Origin: Phycisphaerales bacterium
GTDB taxonomy: Bacteria; Planctomycetota; Phycisphaerae; UBA1845
Length of the DNA: 64,000 nt
NCBI GenBank assembly: GCA_003597935.1
Contig: QZJT01000039.1
Span: forward strand, 16,953 to 80,952
Direction of reading: 5' to 3'
The translations under genes and the position numbers were made by a program. Shown piece by piece: positions 17,126-25,768 of this stretch (position 1 is the first letter of the stretch; each line of letters begins with the position of its first letter). The notes beneath the pieces are model-generated. The model made no database searches and was not told where the DNA came from. It saw only the letters and a list, made by a program, of their open reading frames with translations.

Positions 17126-17250
17126 CCAGTCTTCAGCCGCGAGTGCGGCTCCAGTCTTCAGCCGCGAGTGCGGCTCAAGTCTTCAGCCGCGAGTGCGGCT
17201 CAAGTCTTCAGCCGCGAATGCGGCTCAGGGCTGTAGCCGCGGGTGAAGCC
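17126..17250. repeat. Five tandem 25 bp repeats
   Basis: Units start at 17126, 17151, 17176, 17201 and 17226. The core is GTCTTCAGCCGCGAGTGCGG; the last unit is degenerate and runs into a larger hairpin. There are no unique spacers, so this is not a CRISPR array. Confidence 0.92.
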
Positions 17251-17527
17251 CGTCTGCGGGCGAACCCGCGGACGGACGGACGGACCTCGGGAAACCGCGG
17301 GGAGCCGCGAAGCGGCGAAGGAACTCGCGCGATGTGCGTTTCCCAACGATGAAACGGGCGTCGGTTCGCACTGCGGCCTAGCGCGGATTCGCTCCACGTG
17401 GACTGCCCTGTTCGTCGTTGCGGATCCAACTCGCGCGGCGACGCGTCCCTCGCCGCTTCGCGGCTCAAGGGATGGGGGGCCGGCCCGATCCGCGGGTTCG
17501 CCCGCAGACGGGCTTCACCCGCGGCTA
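17231..17527. repeat. Inverted pair of CCGCGGGTGAAGCCCGTCTG hairpin elements
   Basis: Two ~38 bp hairpin elements (about 17231-17268 and 17490-17527) lie in opposite orientation about 260 bp apart. The same hairpin occurs at 27028-27071. The sequence between them shows no convincing gene. Together with the 25-mers it fills most of the 816 bp gap downstream of the beta-propeller gene. Confidence 0.75.
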
Positions 17528-17632
17528 CAACCCTTCCGCCGCTGCGCGGCTACCTCCGAGGACGTCGGCTCAGCGCCGGCGGCCGGCGCCTACAGCCCTT
17601 CCGCCGCTGCGCGGCTACCTCCGAGGACGTCG
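17527..17632. repeat. Two 41 bp direct repeats, the second encoding the C-terminal end of the beta-propeller gene
   Basis: The segments CCCTTCCGCCGCTGCGCGGC plus TACCTCCGAGGACGTCG occur at 17528-17567 and 17593-17632. The second copy contains the TAG stop codon and the basic last residues (LGRRPRR) of the gene ending at 17615. Confidence 0.85.
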
Positions 17633-19579
17633 CCCGAGCGCCGAACGATGCCGCACGACGCGCATCGTCCCCAGGCCGAACACCAGGCTCAGCAGGAACA
17701 ACGGGCCCAGCGCCCCGCACGGATCGAAGAACGAACCATCGAAGAAGAAGAAGTCGTCAAAGGCCGTGCCGCGGAAGCGGGCGGAATCGACGCAGTCGCT
17801 GAGGCCCGCGTCCAGCAGTTCCTGCTCGCCGACGATGTCGATCGTCGCCTGCGACACCGGCGCGTCGAGATCGGCGATCGCCACCGTCTGGAACGCCACG
17901 TCGGAGAGCACCCAGGCGTGCTGATCGAGCAGGTCCGCCCGGCGGACCAGGCCGCGGTGGTCGATCACGCCGCGCTGGCGCAGGTTCGTGGCTCCCAGTT
18001 CGATCAGCGCCAGCGAATCGACGTAGTCGCCCAGTTCCTCGTCGAAGGTGCTGAAGGGCAGCAGGATCAGCCCGGCCTCTTCGATAATCTTGAGGGCCTT
18101 CTCGTCCACCGTCGCTTCGGAGGAGGTGTCGTACCGGCCGCGGTCGCCAAGGATGATGCGGTCTCGCTGCGACGGATCCGACGGGTCGGACACGTCATAG
18201 AGCGCGATGGCGGGCCGGAAGCCGTTGGTATCGTCGAAACCAACGCCGATCAACCGGTCTCCCAACGGCTCCAGGTGGGTGCTGAAACCGGGCACTTCCA
18301 GTTCTCCCGCCACCTTGGGCGCGGACGGGTCGGACAGGTCGAGCACGAACAGCGGGTCGATCTGCACGAAGGTCACCGCGTATCCGCGCGTGCCGTCGAA
18401 GCGCACCGCCCGCAGCGACTCGTCCGCGACGATCGGCAGGCGGGCCAGGCGGGTGATCGCGTCCGGATCAGTCACGTCGTAGGTATAAAGCGCCACCACG
18501 GTGCGGAAGCCGGATTCGATGAACTCCTCCGTGACGATGCGGAAGGCGCCCTCGAACTCGTCGACGAAGAACCGGTCTTCCACCAGGCCGGGCACGCGGA
18601 ACTGATCGCGGCGGACGATGTCGCCGGCCGGGTCGCGGATGTCGACATAGGAGACCAGCGTCGTGTCCTGCAGGTCGACGTCCGGGCCGAAGACGTAGAG
18701 CGCCGTATTCGAAACGTGGATGTCGAGGGCGTCGCCGGCGAAGGTCTCGGTCTCGACTTCGGTCACGTTCTGCGGGTCTAAGATGCTGATGGAGGTGACG
18801 AAGACGCCGGAAGTCCGTGGCTCCTCCTCAATGACATCGCCATTGACGTTGTCATTCTGATTGTCGTCGCCGTTCGGACTTTCATTGTCGTTCTGGTTCT
18901 CATTGTCGTTCTGGTTCTCGTTCTGGTTCTCGTTACCGTTCTGATTCTCGTTGTCGTTCTGGTTGTCGTTGTCGCCGCCGTTTTCGTCGTCGCCGTCGCC
19001 GCCCGAGCCGGGCACGACGTTCCCGGCGACGTAGATCACGCCGCCGACGCGGCGGGTGGCGGTGACGAAACCGGCGAAATCGAAGGTGTGGATCACCTGG
19101 GGCGCGTCCTTGTCGGCGATGTCAACCACCCACAGGCGGCTGCCCTGGAAATCGGGTTGGAGCAGCTCGGCGAATTCGCCTTCCGCGAACCCGACCACCT
19201 CGCCGGCGCAGCGGAAGAAGTCCGCAGCGGTGAAGACGAACGCCAGGTCGTCGCGGACGAACAGCTCGACCCCCCGGCCGCCCAGACTGGCGCCGCCGCG
19301 CATCACCGGGTCGGTCACGCTGGTGGCGTCGATGATGCGCAGCCCCTTGAACGGGTTGGCCAGGTAGAGGAAGCCGTCCACCACTTTGACGATGTCGGCC
19401 TCTTCGATCTCGCGGGCGATCACCTCGCGGTCGGTCGCGTGGTCGTCAAAGCCGGGACCGGCCTGCGGCGCGAGGGAGGCGCACGAAAGCGGCTGCGCGG
19501 CCAGGGTCAGCGTGAGAATGACCAGCGCACCTGCGGAACTGAGCAGACGCGCCCGTGGGAGCCATCGTCGGGTGGACAT
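17615..19579 (-). CDS. Secreted beta-propeller protein with Asn/Asp/Gln/Glu spacer and C-terminal membrane anchor
   Basis: 654 residues; ATG 19579 is preceded by AAAGGT. The signal peptide has a hydrophobic core LVILTLTLAAQPLSCAS; the Cys context (PLSC) is a weak lipobox. Blades with LWVVDIADKDAP, ISILDPQNV, LYTYDVTDPDA and ALYDVSDPSDP fit the beta-propeller-domain family of large secreted proteins. Residues ~195-250 are an almost pure N/D/E/Q linker encoded by a near-repetitive DNA tract. The C terminus has a short Cys-Gly motif, one hydrophobic helix (PLFLLSLVFGLG) and a basic end (RVVRHRSALGRRPRR), a tripartite CTERM-like tail. This differs from tails A and B. The last residues and the stop lie in a dispersed direct repeat. 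Confidence 0.8.
   Translation of the reverse strand: MSTRRWLPRARLLSSAGALVILTLTLAAQPLSCASLAPQAGPGFDDHATDREVIAREIEEADIVKVVDGFLYLANPFKGLRIIDATSVTDPVMRGGASLGGRGVELFVRDDLAFVFTAADFFRCAGEVVGFAEGEFAELLQPDFQGSRLWVVDIADKDAPQVIHTFDFAGFVTATRRVGGVIYVAGNVVPGSGGDGDDENGGDNDNQNDNENQNGNENQNENQNDNENQNDNESPNGDDNQNDNVNGDVIEEEPRTSGVFVTSISILDPQNVTEVETETFAGDALDIHVSNTALYVFGPDVDLQDTTLVSYVDIRDPAGDIVRRDQFRVPGLVEDRFFVDEFEGAFRIVTEEFIESGFRTVVALYTYDVTDPDAITRLARLPIVADESLRAVRFDGTRGYAVTFVQIDPLFVLDLSDPSAPKVAGELEVPGFSTHLEPLGDRLIGVGFDDTNGFRPAIALYDVSDPSDPSQRDRIILGDRGRYDTSSEATVDEKALKIIEEAGLILLPFSTFDEELGDYVDSLALIELGATNLRQRGVIDHRGLVRRADLLDQHAWVLSDVAFQTVAIADLDAPVSQATIDIVGEQELLDAGLSDCVDSARFRGTAFDDFFFFDGSFFDPCGALGPLFLLSLVFGLGTMRVVRHRSALGRRPRR
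18838..19003. repeat. Low-complexity NDNENQN-coding tract
   Basis: Imperfect tandem GTTCTCATTGTCGTTCTG units on the plus strand encode an Asn/Asp/Gln/Glu-rich linker inserted between two propeller blades. Confidence 0.9.
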
Positions 19580-19731
19580 GGGTGGACCTTTCTTCCTGGA
19601 GACGCGGGCAGGGAGGGGGGCGGTGCGTCCGCCTCCCCTGGACGGCGGCTCGCTTCCGGTGGACGCATGGAAGGAACCGCGCGGGCGATTCTACGTCCCC
19701 ACCAGGTGTCCACGGAAGCCGGCCGAGCGCG

Positions 19732-21591
19732 TCACCCCGCCGCCGCCGGGCGGTTCAGGGTGCGGAGCAGGTCACGCTGCTCGACCAGACCGACGACCCT
19801 GCCGCCGCCGGCGGCGTCGACCACCGCCAGCGAGCCGAAATCGGTGCGGCCGAAGACCTCCAGCAGTCCGGCCAGCGACGTGTCGGCCGGCACGCTGGGC
19901 GAGTCGGCGTCGGCGATGTCGGCGGCCGTGACCAGATCGCGCAGGGCCGGGTCGTAGATCAGGTCGCGCAGATCGGAGAAGTGGATCATGCCGACGTAGG
20001 CGCCGTCGTCGTCCACCACCGGAAAGTGGTTGAACGCGCTCGATTCCACGAACTGGAGCACCTCGTCGATGGTCGCGCCGGCCCGCAACAGCCTGGCGTT
20101 GGTGCGCATGATGTGGCGGGTCTGAAGCGACTGCGGATCGGCCGCTTTCCTCGCCTCGCCGAAGCCCAGCAACCGCAGGAGCGCCTCCCACTTCAACTGC
20201 AGAACCGAGTCGCCTTCGGCCGTCGAGGGCCGCCGTCGCCGCATCAGGCTGATCGCCTTCACCTCGCCGCTGGCCACCACCACGTGCTTGAGCGCCACCG
20301 GGCCGAGCAGCTCGAACACGACCACGGCCCCCAGGACGATCGACTTGAAGGTGGTCGCCATCGGATCACTGACAAACCCCTCGGCGGTGCGGGTCCCCCA
20401 ATGGGTAGCGGCGAAGTCCGCCAGACCGATCGCCACCCCCGCCTGGCACAGCAGCCCCAGGCCCAGCCGCCGCCGCGATTCCGCCCGCGGGCCGTTCGCC
20501 CATCGCACACCCAGCCACGGCCCGGCGACCTTGCCGACCAGACGCCCGGCGACGTACGCGGCCCCGACCCATCCCATGGCCGCCAGATCGCCCACGTGAA
20601 GCTCGTATCCGGCCAGCACGAAGAACGCCGCGAACACCGGGCTGCCGAAGATACGAACCGCCTGCTGGAACGGCTCCTGGTCCATGGTGATGTTGGAGAA
20701 CACCGCGCCAGCGCATAGGCAGGTCAGCAGGTAGTTCAACGACAGGTTGAAGTGGGCGGCCAGGTAGCTCCCCCCTCCGCTCAGGCCCAGCAGCACCGTC
20801 AGGAAAACCAGGATGAACTCCGCCTGAGACAGCTTGGCGTATGCCACGCTGAGCGCAAACCCGGTGACCAGTCCCACCGCGGCGCTGCCCAGCGTGGTGG
20901 AGAGCAGATCCAGCCACAGCATGCCCCGGGCGCCGGCGCCCGAGTCGATCAGCCCGGCCGCGCCAAAGACGACAAAGAGCACGTGGAACGATATGATGGC
21001 CATGGCGCCGTTGACGGCGGTCATGGTCAGGATCGTGTCGCCCATCGGTCCCTTGGCGTCGTATTCCCGCAGGACGATCGTCGTCGCGGTCGGCGCCGTC
21101 TCCAGCGCAACGCACGCCAGCAGAAGCGCCATGACGATGGCCGCCGCCCCGCCTCCCGCGCCGAACGCCAGTGACGCACAGAGGCACAGGATCGCCACCA
21201 GCAGGCCCACCGCGACGTGCTCACACAGGCACAGCTTCCACAGCCGCGCGCCGACCCGTCGCAGGTGGCTGGCCTCGAACACAGCGCCCATCGAAAAGAG
21301 AACCAGCCCCAGTGCCAGCGTCTTGACGGCCCGAACGGCCAGCGCCGCTTCGTCCGCCAGCGCCGCGGCGGCATCTTCCTCGTGCCGCTGCTCCAGCAGG
21401 GTCAGTACGCCCCAGCGCAGGACCACGCCGCCGACGAGATACCCCACCACCCGCGGCACGCGCACGATGCTGGCCGCCGCCCCTCCGCAGATCGCGGCCA
21501 GCAGCAGCAGCGCTAGAAACACGCCGGAGGGGATCGCGGCCGCGGACGACGCCCCGGCGGACGCCGCGAGGATGGTGGGATCCACGCTCAC
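19732..21591 (-). CDS. CPA2-type cation:proton antiporter with C-terminal CBS pair
   Basis: 619 residues. The first ~440 residues have about twelve membrane segments and the Na+/H+ exchanger core (VVGYLVGG near the N terminus, ALETAPTATTIVLREY, then AAFFVLAGYELHVG). Residues ~480-615 are two CBS motifs (HFPVVDDDGAYVGMIHFSDL and SLAVVDAAGGGRVVGLVEQR), which usually bind adenine nucleotides and gate transport. The GTG start at 21591 has GAGG upstream. It likely exchanges K+ or Na+ for protons at the inner membrane under nucleotide control. It is monocistronic as far as can be seen. Confidence 0.87.
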   Translation of the reverse strand: MSVDPTILAASAGASSAAAIPSGVFLALLLLAAICGGAAASIVRVPRVVGYLVGGVVLRWGVLTLLEQRHEEDAAAALADEAALAVRAVKTLALGLVLFSMGAVFEASHLRRVGARLWKLCLCEHVAVGLLVAILCLCASLAFGAGGGAAAIVMALLLACVALETAPTATTIVLREYDAKGPMGDTILTMTAVNGAMAIISFHVLFVVFGAAGLIDSGAGARGMLWLDLLSTTLGSAAVGLVTGFALSVAYAKLSQAEFILVFLTVLLGLSGGGSYLAAHFNLSLNYLLTCLCAGAVFSNITMDQEPFQQAVRIFGSPVFAAFFVLAGYELHVGDLAAMGWVGAAYVAGRLVGKVAGPWLGVRWANGPRAESRRRLGLGLLCQAGVAIGLADFAATHWGTRTAEGFVSDPMATTFKSIVLGAVVVFELLGPVALKHVVVASGEVKAISLMRRRRPSTAEGDSVLQLKWEALLRLLGFGEARKAADPQSLQTRHIMRTNARLLRAGATIDEVLQFVESSAFNHFPVVDDDGAYVGMIHFSDLRDLIYDPALRDLVTAADIADADSPSVPADTSLAGLLEVFGRTDFGSLAVVDAAGGGRVVGLVEQRDLLRTLNRPAAAG

Positions 21592-21632
21592 GCGGCAACC
21601 TCGGTGGCACGGCGCGCGACCATCTGCCGCCA

Positions 21633-21661
21633 GCGAGCCGCGGGCTTCAGCCCGCGCGGGG
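21633..21661. repeat. Dispersed GAGCCGCGGGCTTCAGCCCG repeat, copy 3
   Basis: A near-perfect inverted copy of the 13189 element, just upstream of the antiporter gene. Confidence 0.85.
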
Positions 21662-21889
21662 TCTCCTCCCGCGACACGGTTTCGATTTGCGCACGCCGAT
21701 ACACGTCGCGCCGCGCATCGCCGACGGGTGACAATGCCGCTTCAGACCTCGGTAAAATGATGAGGTCAGATGAGCGCGACGCGCTGCGCGGCAGGTGTCG
21801 GTGGTTGCGGGGACGCCTCATGCGTCGCGATTATGGATGAGATCGCGCCCGCCCGCCATCGCGGGGGATCGTACGGGTGCGCGACGGGA

Positions 21890-22127
21890 TTGCTCTGCTC
21901 TGACGCTGCGCAGCGGTGGTGTGACGAGAATGCTCTGCTCTCGCGCCGCGCAGCGGGCGAGGGGTTGTAGCCGCGGCTACAGCCCTGGGCCGCATTCGCG
22001 GCCGCAAACCAGAGGGTGTACCGGTCACCACCGATCCCTGAGCCGCATTCGCGGCTGCAGACCGGAACGTGCCAGCGCCATCACAACTGACGCCTGAGGC
22101 GCATTCGCGGCTGCAGACCGGGGCACG
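21890..22127. repeat. Composite repeat cluster upstream of the antiporter and beyond nadD
   Basis: The order is: two TGCTCTGCTCT..GCCGCGCAGCGG units, a GTAGCCGCGGCTAC palindrome, then three units of the type GCATTCGCGGCTGCAGACCGG. The same three element types in the same order occur at 26860-27110. No gene is visible in the 606 bp gap. Confidence 0.82.
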
Positions 22128-22197
22128 CACATTCCATCAGGACTCACGCCAGGGCCAGACACGACCCGCTCGACGCCGGCGTCCGTCGTCCCGGCTG

Positions 22198-22848
22198 TCA
22201 CGACGGCGCCGGGTGGGCGTCCACCGCGGCGGGCGACTGGTAGAGCCGCTGCTCGGCGATGTACTGGCGGACGGCCTCCGGCACCAGGTACTGGATCGAC
22301 TTGCCCTCGCGCACCCGGCGGCGGATGTCGGTGGCGGAGATCTCGATTTGCGGGGTATCGAGCACGCCGGCGCGCAGGATCGCGATCTGGTCCTCGCTAA
22401 GGCGGGAGCGAAGACGGTCCCAGTCCACCTCGCGGAATCCCGGCCGGCGGGCCGTGATGATCCGGCAGCAGTCCACCAGGGCGCCCACCCGGTACCAGGT
22501 GGTCAGATCGGCCAGTGAATCGGTCCCGATGATCCAGTAGAGAATGATCTCCAGGCCCAGGGTCTGGCGGAAATGGGAGACGGTATCGATGGTGTAGCTG
22601 GGTCCCGGCCGGTTCTGGTCGTAGTCGCTCAGCTCGAACAGCGGCTCTCCGGCGATCGCCAGCCGGACCATCTGGCCGCGGTGGTCGCCCTCCGCCAGGG
22701 CGGCGCCGTTCTTGTGCGGTGGCCGCGAGGAGGGCAGGAAGATAACGCGGTCCAGGCCGAGCTGCTCCGCGATGTTCCGCGCGACGATCAGATGCCCCAG
22801 GTGAATGGGATTGAAACTGCCGCCGAAGAGTGCGATCCGTGTGGCCAT
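22198..22848 (-). CDS. nadD: Nicotinate-nucleotide adenylyltransferase
   Basis: 216 residues, normal length for NadD. The nucleotidyltransferase signature GGSFNPIHLGH is at residues 9-19 and ISATDIRRR near residue 172 matches the ISSTxIR ATP-binding motif. YTIDT and IIGTDSLADLTTW are also typical. It makes nicotinate adenine dinucleotide from nicotinate mononucleotide and ATP in cytosolic NAD synthesis. It stands alone here; the usual partners (obgE, rsfS, proA) are not adjacent. The ATG at 22848 has only a weak ribosome-binding site. Confidence 0.95.
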   Translation of the reverse strand: MATRIALFGGSFNPIHLGHLIVARNIAEQLGLDRVIFLPSSRPPHKNGAALAEGDHRGQMVRLAIAGEPLFELSDYDQNRPGPSYTIDTVSHFRQTLGLEIILYWIIGTDSLADLTTWYRVGALVDCCRIITARRPGFREVDWDRLRSRLSEDQIAILRAGVLDTPQIEISATDIRRRVREGKSIQYLVPEAVRQYIAEQRLYQSPAAVDAHPAPS

Positions 22849-23099
22849 AGGGTTTAAGCGGGTGCAGCGAGCCAGATGGCGACGGTCCGTGGCCGCGGCC
22901 GGACATGGCGCCCGGCCTCCGCTGCGGCGCTGCTGTGTGCTCTGGCGGACCGGTCGTCCGGCACGGCCCCACGCGGCCGGCTGAGGGGAACGGTACGAAC
23001 CGGTCGATACTATGCCCGCTACCAGACCGGGTCAATTCGAGGTCCGATACCCGTCGGCGGAAGTGTGTGGCAGCCTGGGCTGAACCGCCGCGGCCCCGG

Positions 23100-23146
23100 A
23101 AAAAAAAGGCCGACCGGAAGCGCCCTCCAAGGGCGCTGTCCGGTCG
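23100..23146 (-). terminator. Rho-independent terminator
   Basis: A perfect-arm hairpin (AGCGCCCT..AGGGCGCT extended by flanking GACCGG/CCGGTC) at 23111-23146 is followed on the minus strand by eight T (23107-23100). It lies ~37 bp after the stop of the tail-A gene at 23183. The rest of the 334 bp gap to nadD shows nothing further. Confidence 0.9.
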
Positions 23147-23182
23147 TGCTGTGCTGACCCTGTCCGTGCCGTCGCAGGCGGA

Positions 23183-23866
23183 CTAGGCGCAATCGCTGCG
23201 CTTGCCCTTCAGCTTGCACTTGCCGTCACCACCGCCCGGGCAGGCAATGGTCGTCCTGATCTTCTTGGCGCAATCCCCGACGTCCTCGCACTCCGCCTCG
23301 GTCCCGTAGTCGGACCCTTCCGCCGGGCAGTCGTCGCACTTCTTGGCTTTGCTCTTCTTGAGCGTGTAGACGCACGTCGGACCGCCCAGACCCTGAGAAG
23401 CCGGCGTGAAGTCCGCCGCAGTAGCGCCGCCGACGGTGCCGGCCAGCGTGCTGTAAAGCAGCGCCGGCTCATCGAGCGCGGCGGTAGACGTGCCGCTCCA
23501 GTTGAGCTTCTCGTCCTGGCTCTGCGGGATCCAGTACGCGAGCACGAAGCCGAGGGTCGGTCCGTTGTGACCGCCGCCGGACGAGGTGTAGGCGGTCCAG
23601 GGACCGATGGGCAGGTCGTTGGGGTCGCCGACGAAGTTCGTCAGCGGGCTGGGCTGGTTGTTGGCGATATCGCCGAAGATGAACCATCGCCAACCCATGC
23701 CCTGAGTCCAACGATCGTCGACGGAGAGTTCGAACTCGTACTCGAACCGCCCTCCGCCGATGTCGACGTAGTCATACGCCAGGTGAATCTGCGGCTGGGC
23801 CATCGCCGACGGCACGATGAGCGCACCCAGTGCCAACACCACCGTCGCGATACTGATCTTCTTCAT
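23183..23866 (-). CDS. Secreted protein with tail A (paralogue 1)
   Basis: 227 residues. ATG 23866 has GAGGGGAG upstream, and a classic signal peptide is cut near SAMA/QPQ. Residues ~23-160 are a beta-rich domain rich in Trp and Tyr (GGRFEYEFELSVDDRW, GMGWRWFIFGD), of a type often seen in exported bacterial proteins with no assigned activity. The last ~62 residues are tail A: CVYTLKKSKAKKCDDCP, CEDVGDC, IACPGGGDGKC and CKLKGKRSDCA, with eight cysteines and the last one next to the stop. It is a tandem duplicate of the gene at 24557; the two also share leader sequence. A T-tract precedes the ribosome-binding site. Confidence 0.85.
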   Translation of the reverse strand: MKKISIATVVLALGALIVPSAMAQPQIHLAYDYVDIGGGRFEYEFELSVDDRWTQGMGWRWFIFGDIANNQPSPLTNFVGDPNDLPIGPWTAYTSSGGGHNGPTLGFVLAYWIPQSQDEKLNWSGTSTAALDEPALLYSTLAGTVGGATAADFTPASQGLGGPTCVYTLKKSKAKKCDDCPAEGSDYGTEAECEDVGDCAKKIRTTIACPGGGDGKCKLKGKRSDCA

Positions 23867-24556
23867 TTCGATTTGCTCCCCTCAAAAAAAGGAACAATAA
23901 GCCGACGGACCGCGCGCTTACGCGACGCGCTCGACCGCCGAACCTGATTCCCAAGGACACCCCCGCTGCGCTCGCCTGTGCCGCCCGCGGGGGCACGTGT
24001 GAATGCTCTGCCGAGCGTCTGGTAAGTCTCCCACCCGAGTCGGGCAGAGCGATCCGGTAGCGGCCCGCTCCGCGTCTTGAACCCGGAGTGTAACGAATTC
24101 CACCGGCAGGTGCAACCCCTACGAAGTGTAACGAATCGTGAGGTTGCGAGACGTCGCCGGCGTGGCGTCGATCCGGGCGGACAATCTTCGCCATCGCCTC
24201 CCCTGCGCGAAAGGCCCGCTCGGGCGCAGCGGGCGATACTCGGACCACCCTTGCGACATCCGCGGCACCCGTCGCGCTCCCCCTGCGGGGCATACGCCGA
24301 AGTGTCAGCGGGGCGGCGAAACCGGCGGCCGGCGCGCAATGGCACGGGCATCCTGCCGTGATCGCACCTGGCGCGGTGCAACCAACGGCCTGGAAGACCG
24401 TGCCACGCGCCCGGCTCGCCTCATGTGTCCCGAACCCAGCCACGCGCTGCCACGTCGCCGCGCTACCTCCGGCGTCGCCGGCAAACTCGACGCGCTTGGG
24501 CGCCGGCGGCCGGCAGAAGCCGCGGTTCACTGGCCGCACGCGGTGCAGGAGGCGAT
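23867..24556. other. Duplicated leader plus diverged palindromic element, no gene
   Basis: The part 23910-24080 is clearly similar to 25270-25450 upstream of the second paralogue (shared GCGACGCGCT, GGCACGTGT, TCTCCCAC blocks). The part 24338-24410 is a worn copy of the nested-palindrome element (GGCACGGGCATCCTGCCGTG, GGCCTGGAAGACCGTGCCAC). No coding region is convincing in this 690 bp. Confidence 0.6.
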
Positions 24557-25234
24557 TCAAGCACAGTCGCTGCGCTTGCCCTTCAGTTTGCAGGTGCCGT
24601 TGCCGCCGGGGCAGGCGATGATCGTCTTGATCTTCTTGGCGCAATCTCCGACGTCTTCACATTCCGTCTCGGTCTCGTAGTCGGACCCTTTCGCTGGGCA
24701 ATCGTCGCACTTCTTGGGCTTGCTCTTCTTGATCGTGTAGACGCACGTCGGCCCGCCCAGGTCCTGAGTAGCCACGGCGAAGTCCGCCGGGGTGGCGCCG
24801 CCGACTGTGCCGGCGATGGTGCTGTAGAGCAGCGCCGGCTCATCCAGTGCGGCCGTGGAAGTTCCGCTCCAGTTGAGCTTTTCGTCCTGGCTCTGTGGGA
24901 TCCAGTAGTCGAGGACGTAGTGCAGCGTGGGGCCGTTGTGACCGCCGCCGGACGAGCCGTAGGCCGTCCACGGTCCGATGGGCAGGTCGTTGGGGTCGCC
25001 GACGAAGCTCGTCAACGGGGACGGACAACTCCGGCAGTCGCCGAAGATGAACCAGCGCCAACCCATGCCCGGACTCCAACGGTCGTCCAGAGAGAGTTCG
25101 AACTCGTACTCGAATCGCCCTCCGCCGATGTCGACGTAGTCGTACGCCAGCAGAATCTGCGGCTGGGCCACCGCGGCCGGCACGATGAGCGCACCCAGTG
25201 CCAGCACCACCATCGCGACACTGATCTTTCTCAT
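24557..25234 (-). CDS. Secreted protein with tail A (paralogue 2)
   Basis: 225 residues, very similar to the downstream gene at 23183 along its whole length. The start at ATG 25234 is set by AGGGGAG nine bases upstream and by the signal peptide MRKISVAMVVLALGALIVPA; the frame is open further upstream but that part is not protein-like. The middle domain differs from its paralogue mainly at FGDCRSCPSPL, which adds two cysteines. Tail A follows: CVYTIKKSKPKKCDDCP, CEDVGDC, IACPGGNGTC and CKLKGKRSDCA. No terminator was seen after it, so some read-through into the 690 bp leader of its paralogue is possible. Confidence 0.85.
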   Translation of the reverse strand: MRKISVAMVVLALGALIVPAAVAQPQILLAYDYVDIGGGRFEYEFELSLDDRWSPGMGWRWFIFGDCRSCPSPLTSFVGDPNDLPIGPWTAYGSSGGGHNGPTLHYVLDYWIPQSQDEKLNWSGTSTAALDEPALLYSTIAGTVGGATPADFAVATQDLGGPTCVYTIKKSKPKKCDDCPAKGSDYETETECEDVGDCAKKIKTIIACPGGNGTCKLKGKRSDCA

Positions 25235-25507
25235 TTCGTTACACTCCCCTGAACAGATGAGGAACGGCTCTGCGCAATCACGCGACGCGCTGGACCGTCG
25301 AGCTTGATTCCAAAGCAACGCTCCGGCGAGGCTCGCGCGCGCCACCTGCGGGGCACGTGTCGATGTACCGCCGTGCGTCTGACAGGTCTCCCACTCCCCT
25401 GCGCCAAAGAGGCTAGCGGCGAGCCACTCCAGCGCTCGAACCAGTAGCATAACCGGATCGGCGGGCGAGTGCAAGCCCGCGCGTCAGCGGTCAGGGCGGC
25501 TGGGTGC

Positions 25508-25640
25508 GTGACGAGATCGGCGGGGCTGCGAGTATGCTCCGTCAGGCGTGTGGCACCGGCATCTTGCCGGTGGTTGCGGCGAAGCCGCGACTGGCATGGC
25601 CTGGAAGGCCATGCCCACCGGCTGGAAGCCGGTGCCACAC
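25508..25640. repeat. ~130 bp nested-palindrome element, copy 2
   Basis: The element starts with GACGAGATCGGCGGGGCTGC and runs to GAAGCCGGTGCCACAC. It holds four stems in a row: CACCGGCATCTTGCCGGTG, GCGGCGAAGCCGC, GGCATGGCCTGGAAGGCC and CACCGGCTGGAAGCCGGTG. The outer GTGTGGCACCGG and CCGGTGCCACAC arms also pair, so the whole can form one large cruciform. The copy at 43376-43505 is inverted. The rest of the 534 bp gap holds the duplicated leader (25270-25450) and a terminator. Confidence 0.9.
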
Positions 25641-25653
25641 TGGGGGGGGCAGG

Positions 25654-25690
25654 AAAGAAAAAAGCGGACCACCCCGCTGGGGCGGTCCGC
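25654..25690 (-). terminator. Rho-independent terminator
   Basis: The stem GCGGACC..GGTCCGC (25664-25690) with an inner CCCC/GGGG extension is followed on the minus strand by a T-rich tract (25663-25654). It lies ~78 bp after the stop of the gene at 25769. Confidence 0.88.
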
Positions 25691-25768
25691 CCTCGGACAC
25701 TCTGCCGTTCGCGCGTTCAGTGCCGGGGATCACCCCGCCGGATCACGAGCGAAAGACCACTCCCGCGA

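Noticed and set aside
17126-17250. Possible CRISPR array
   Set aside because: The 25 bp units are directly tandem without unique spacers, and no cas gene is near.
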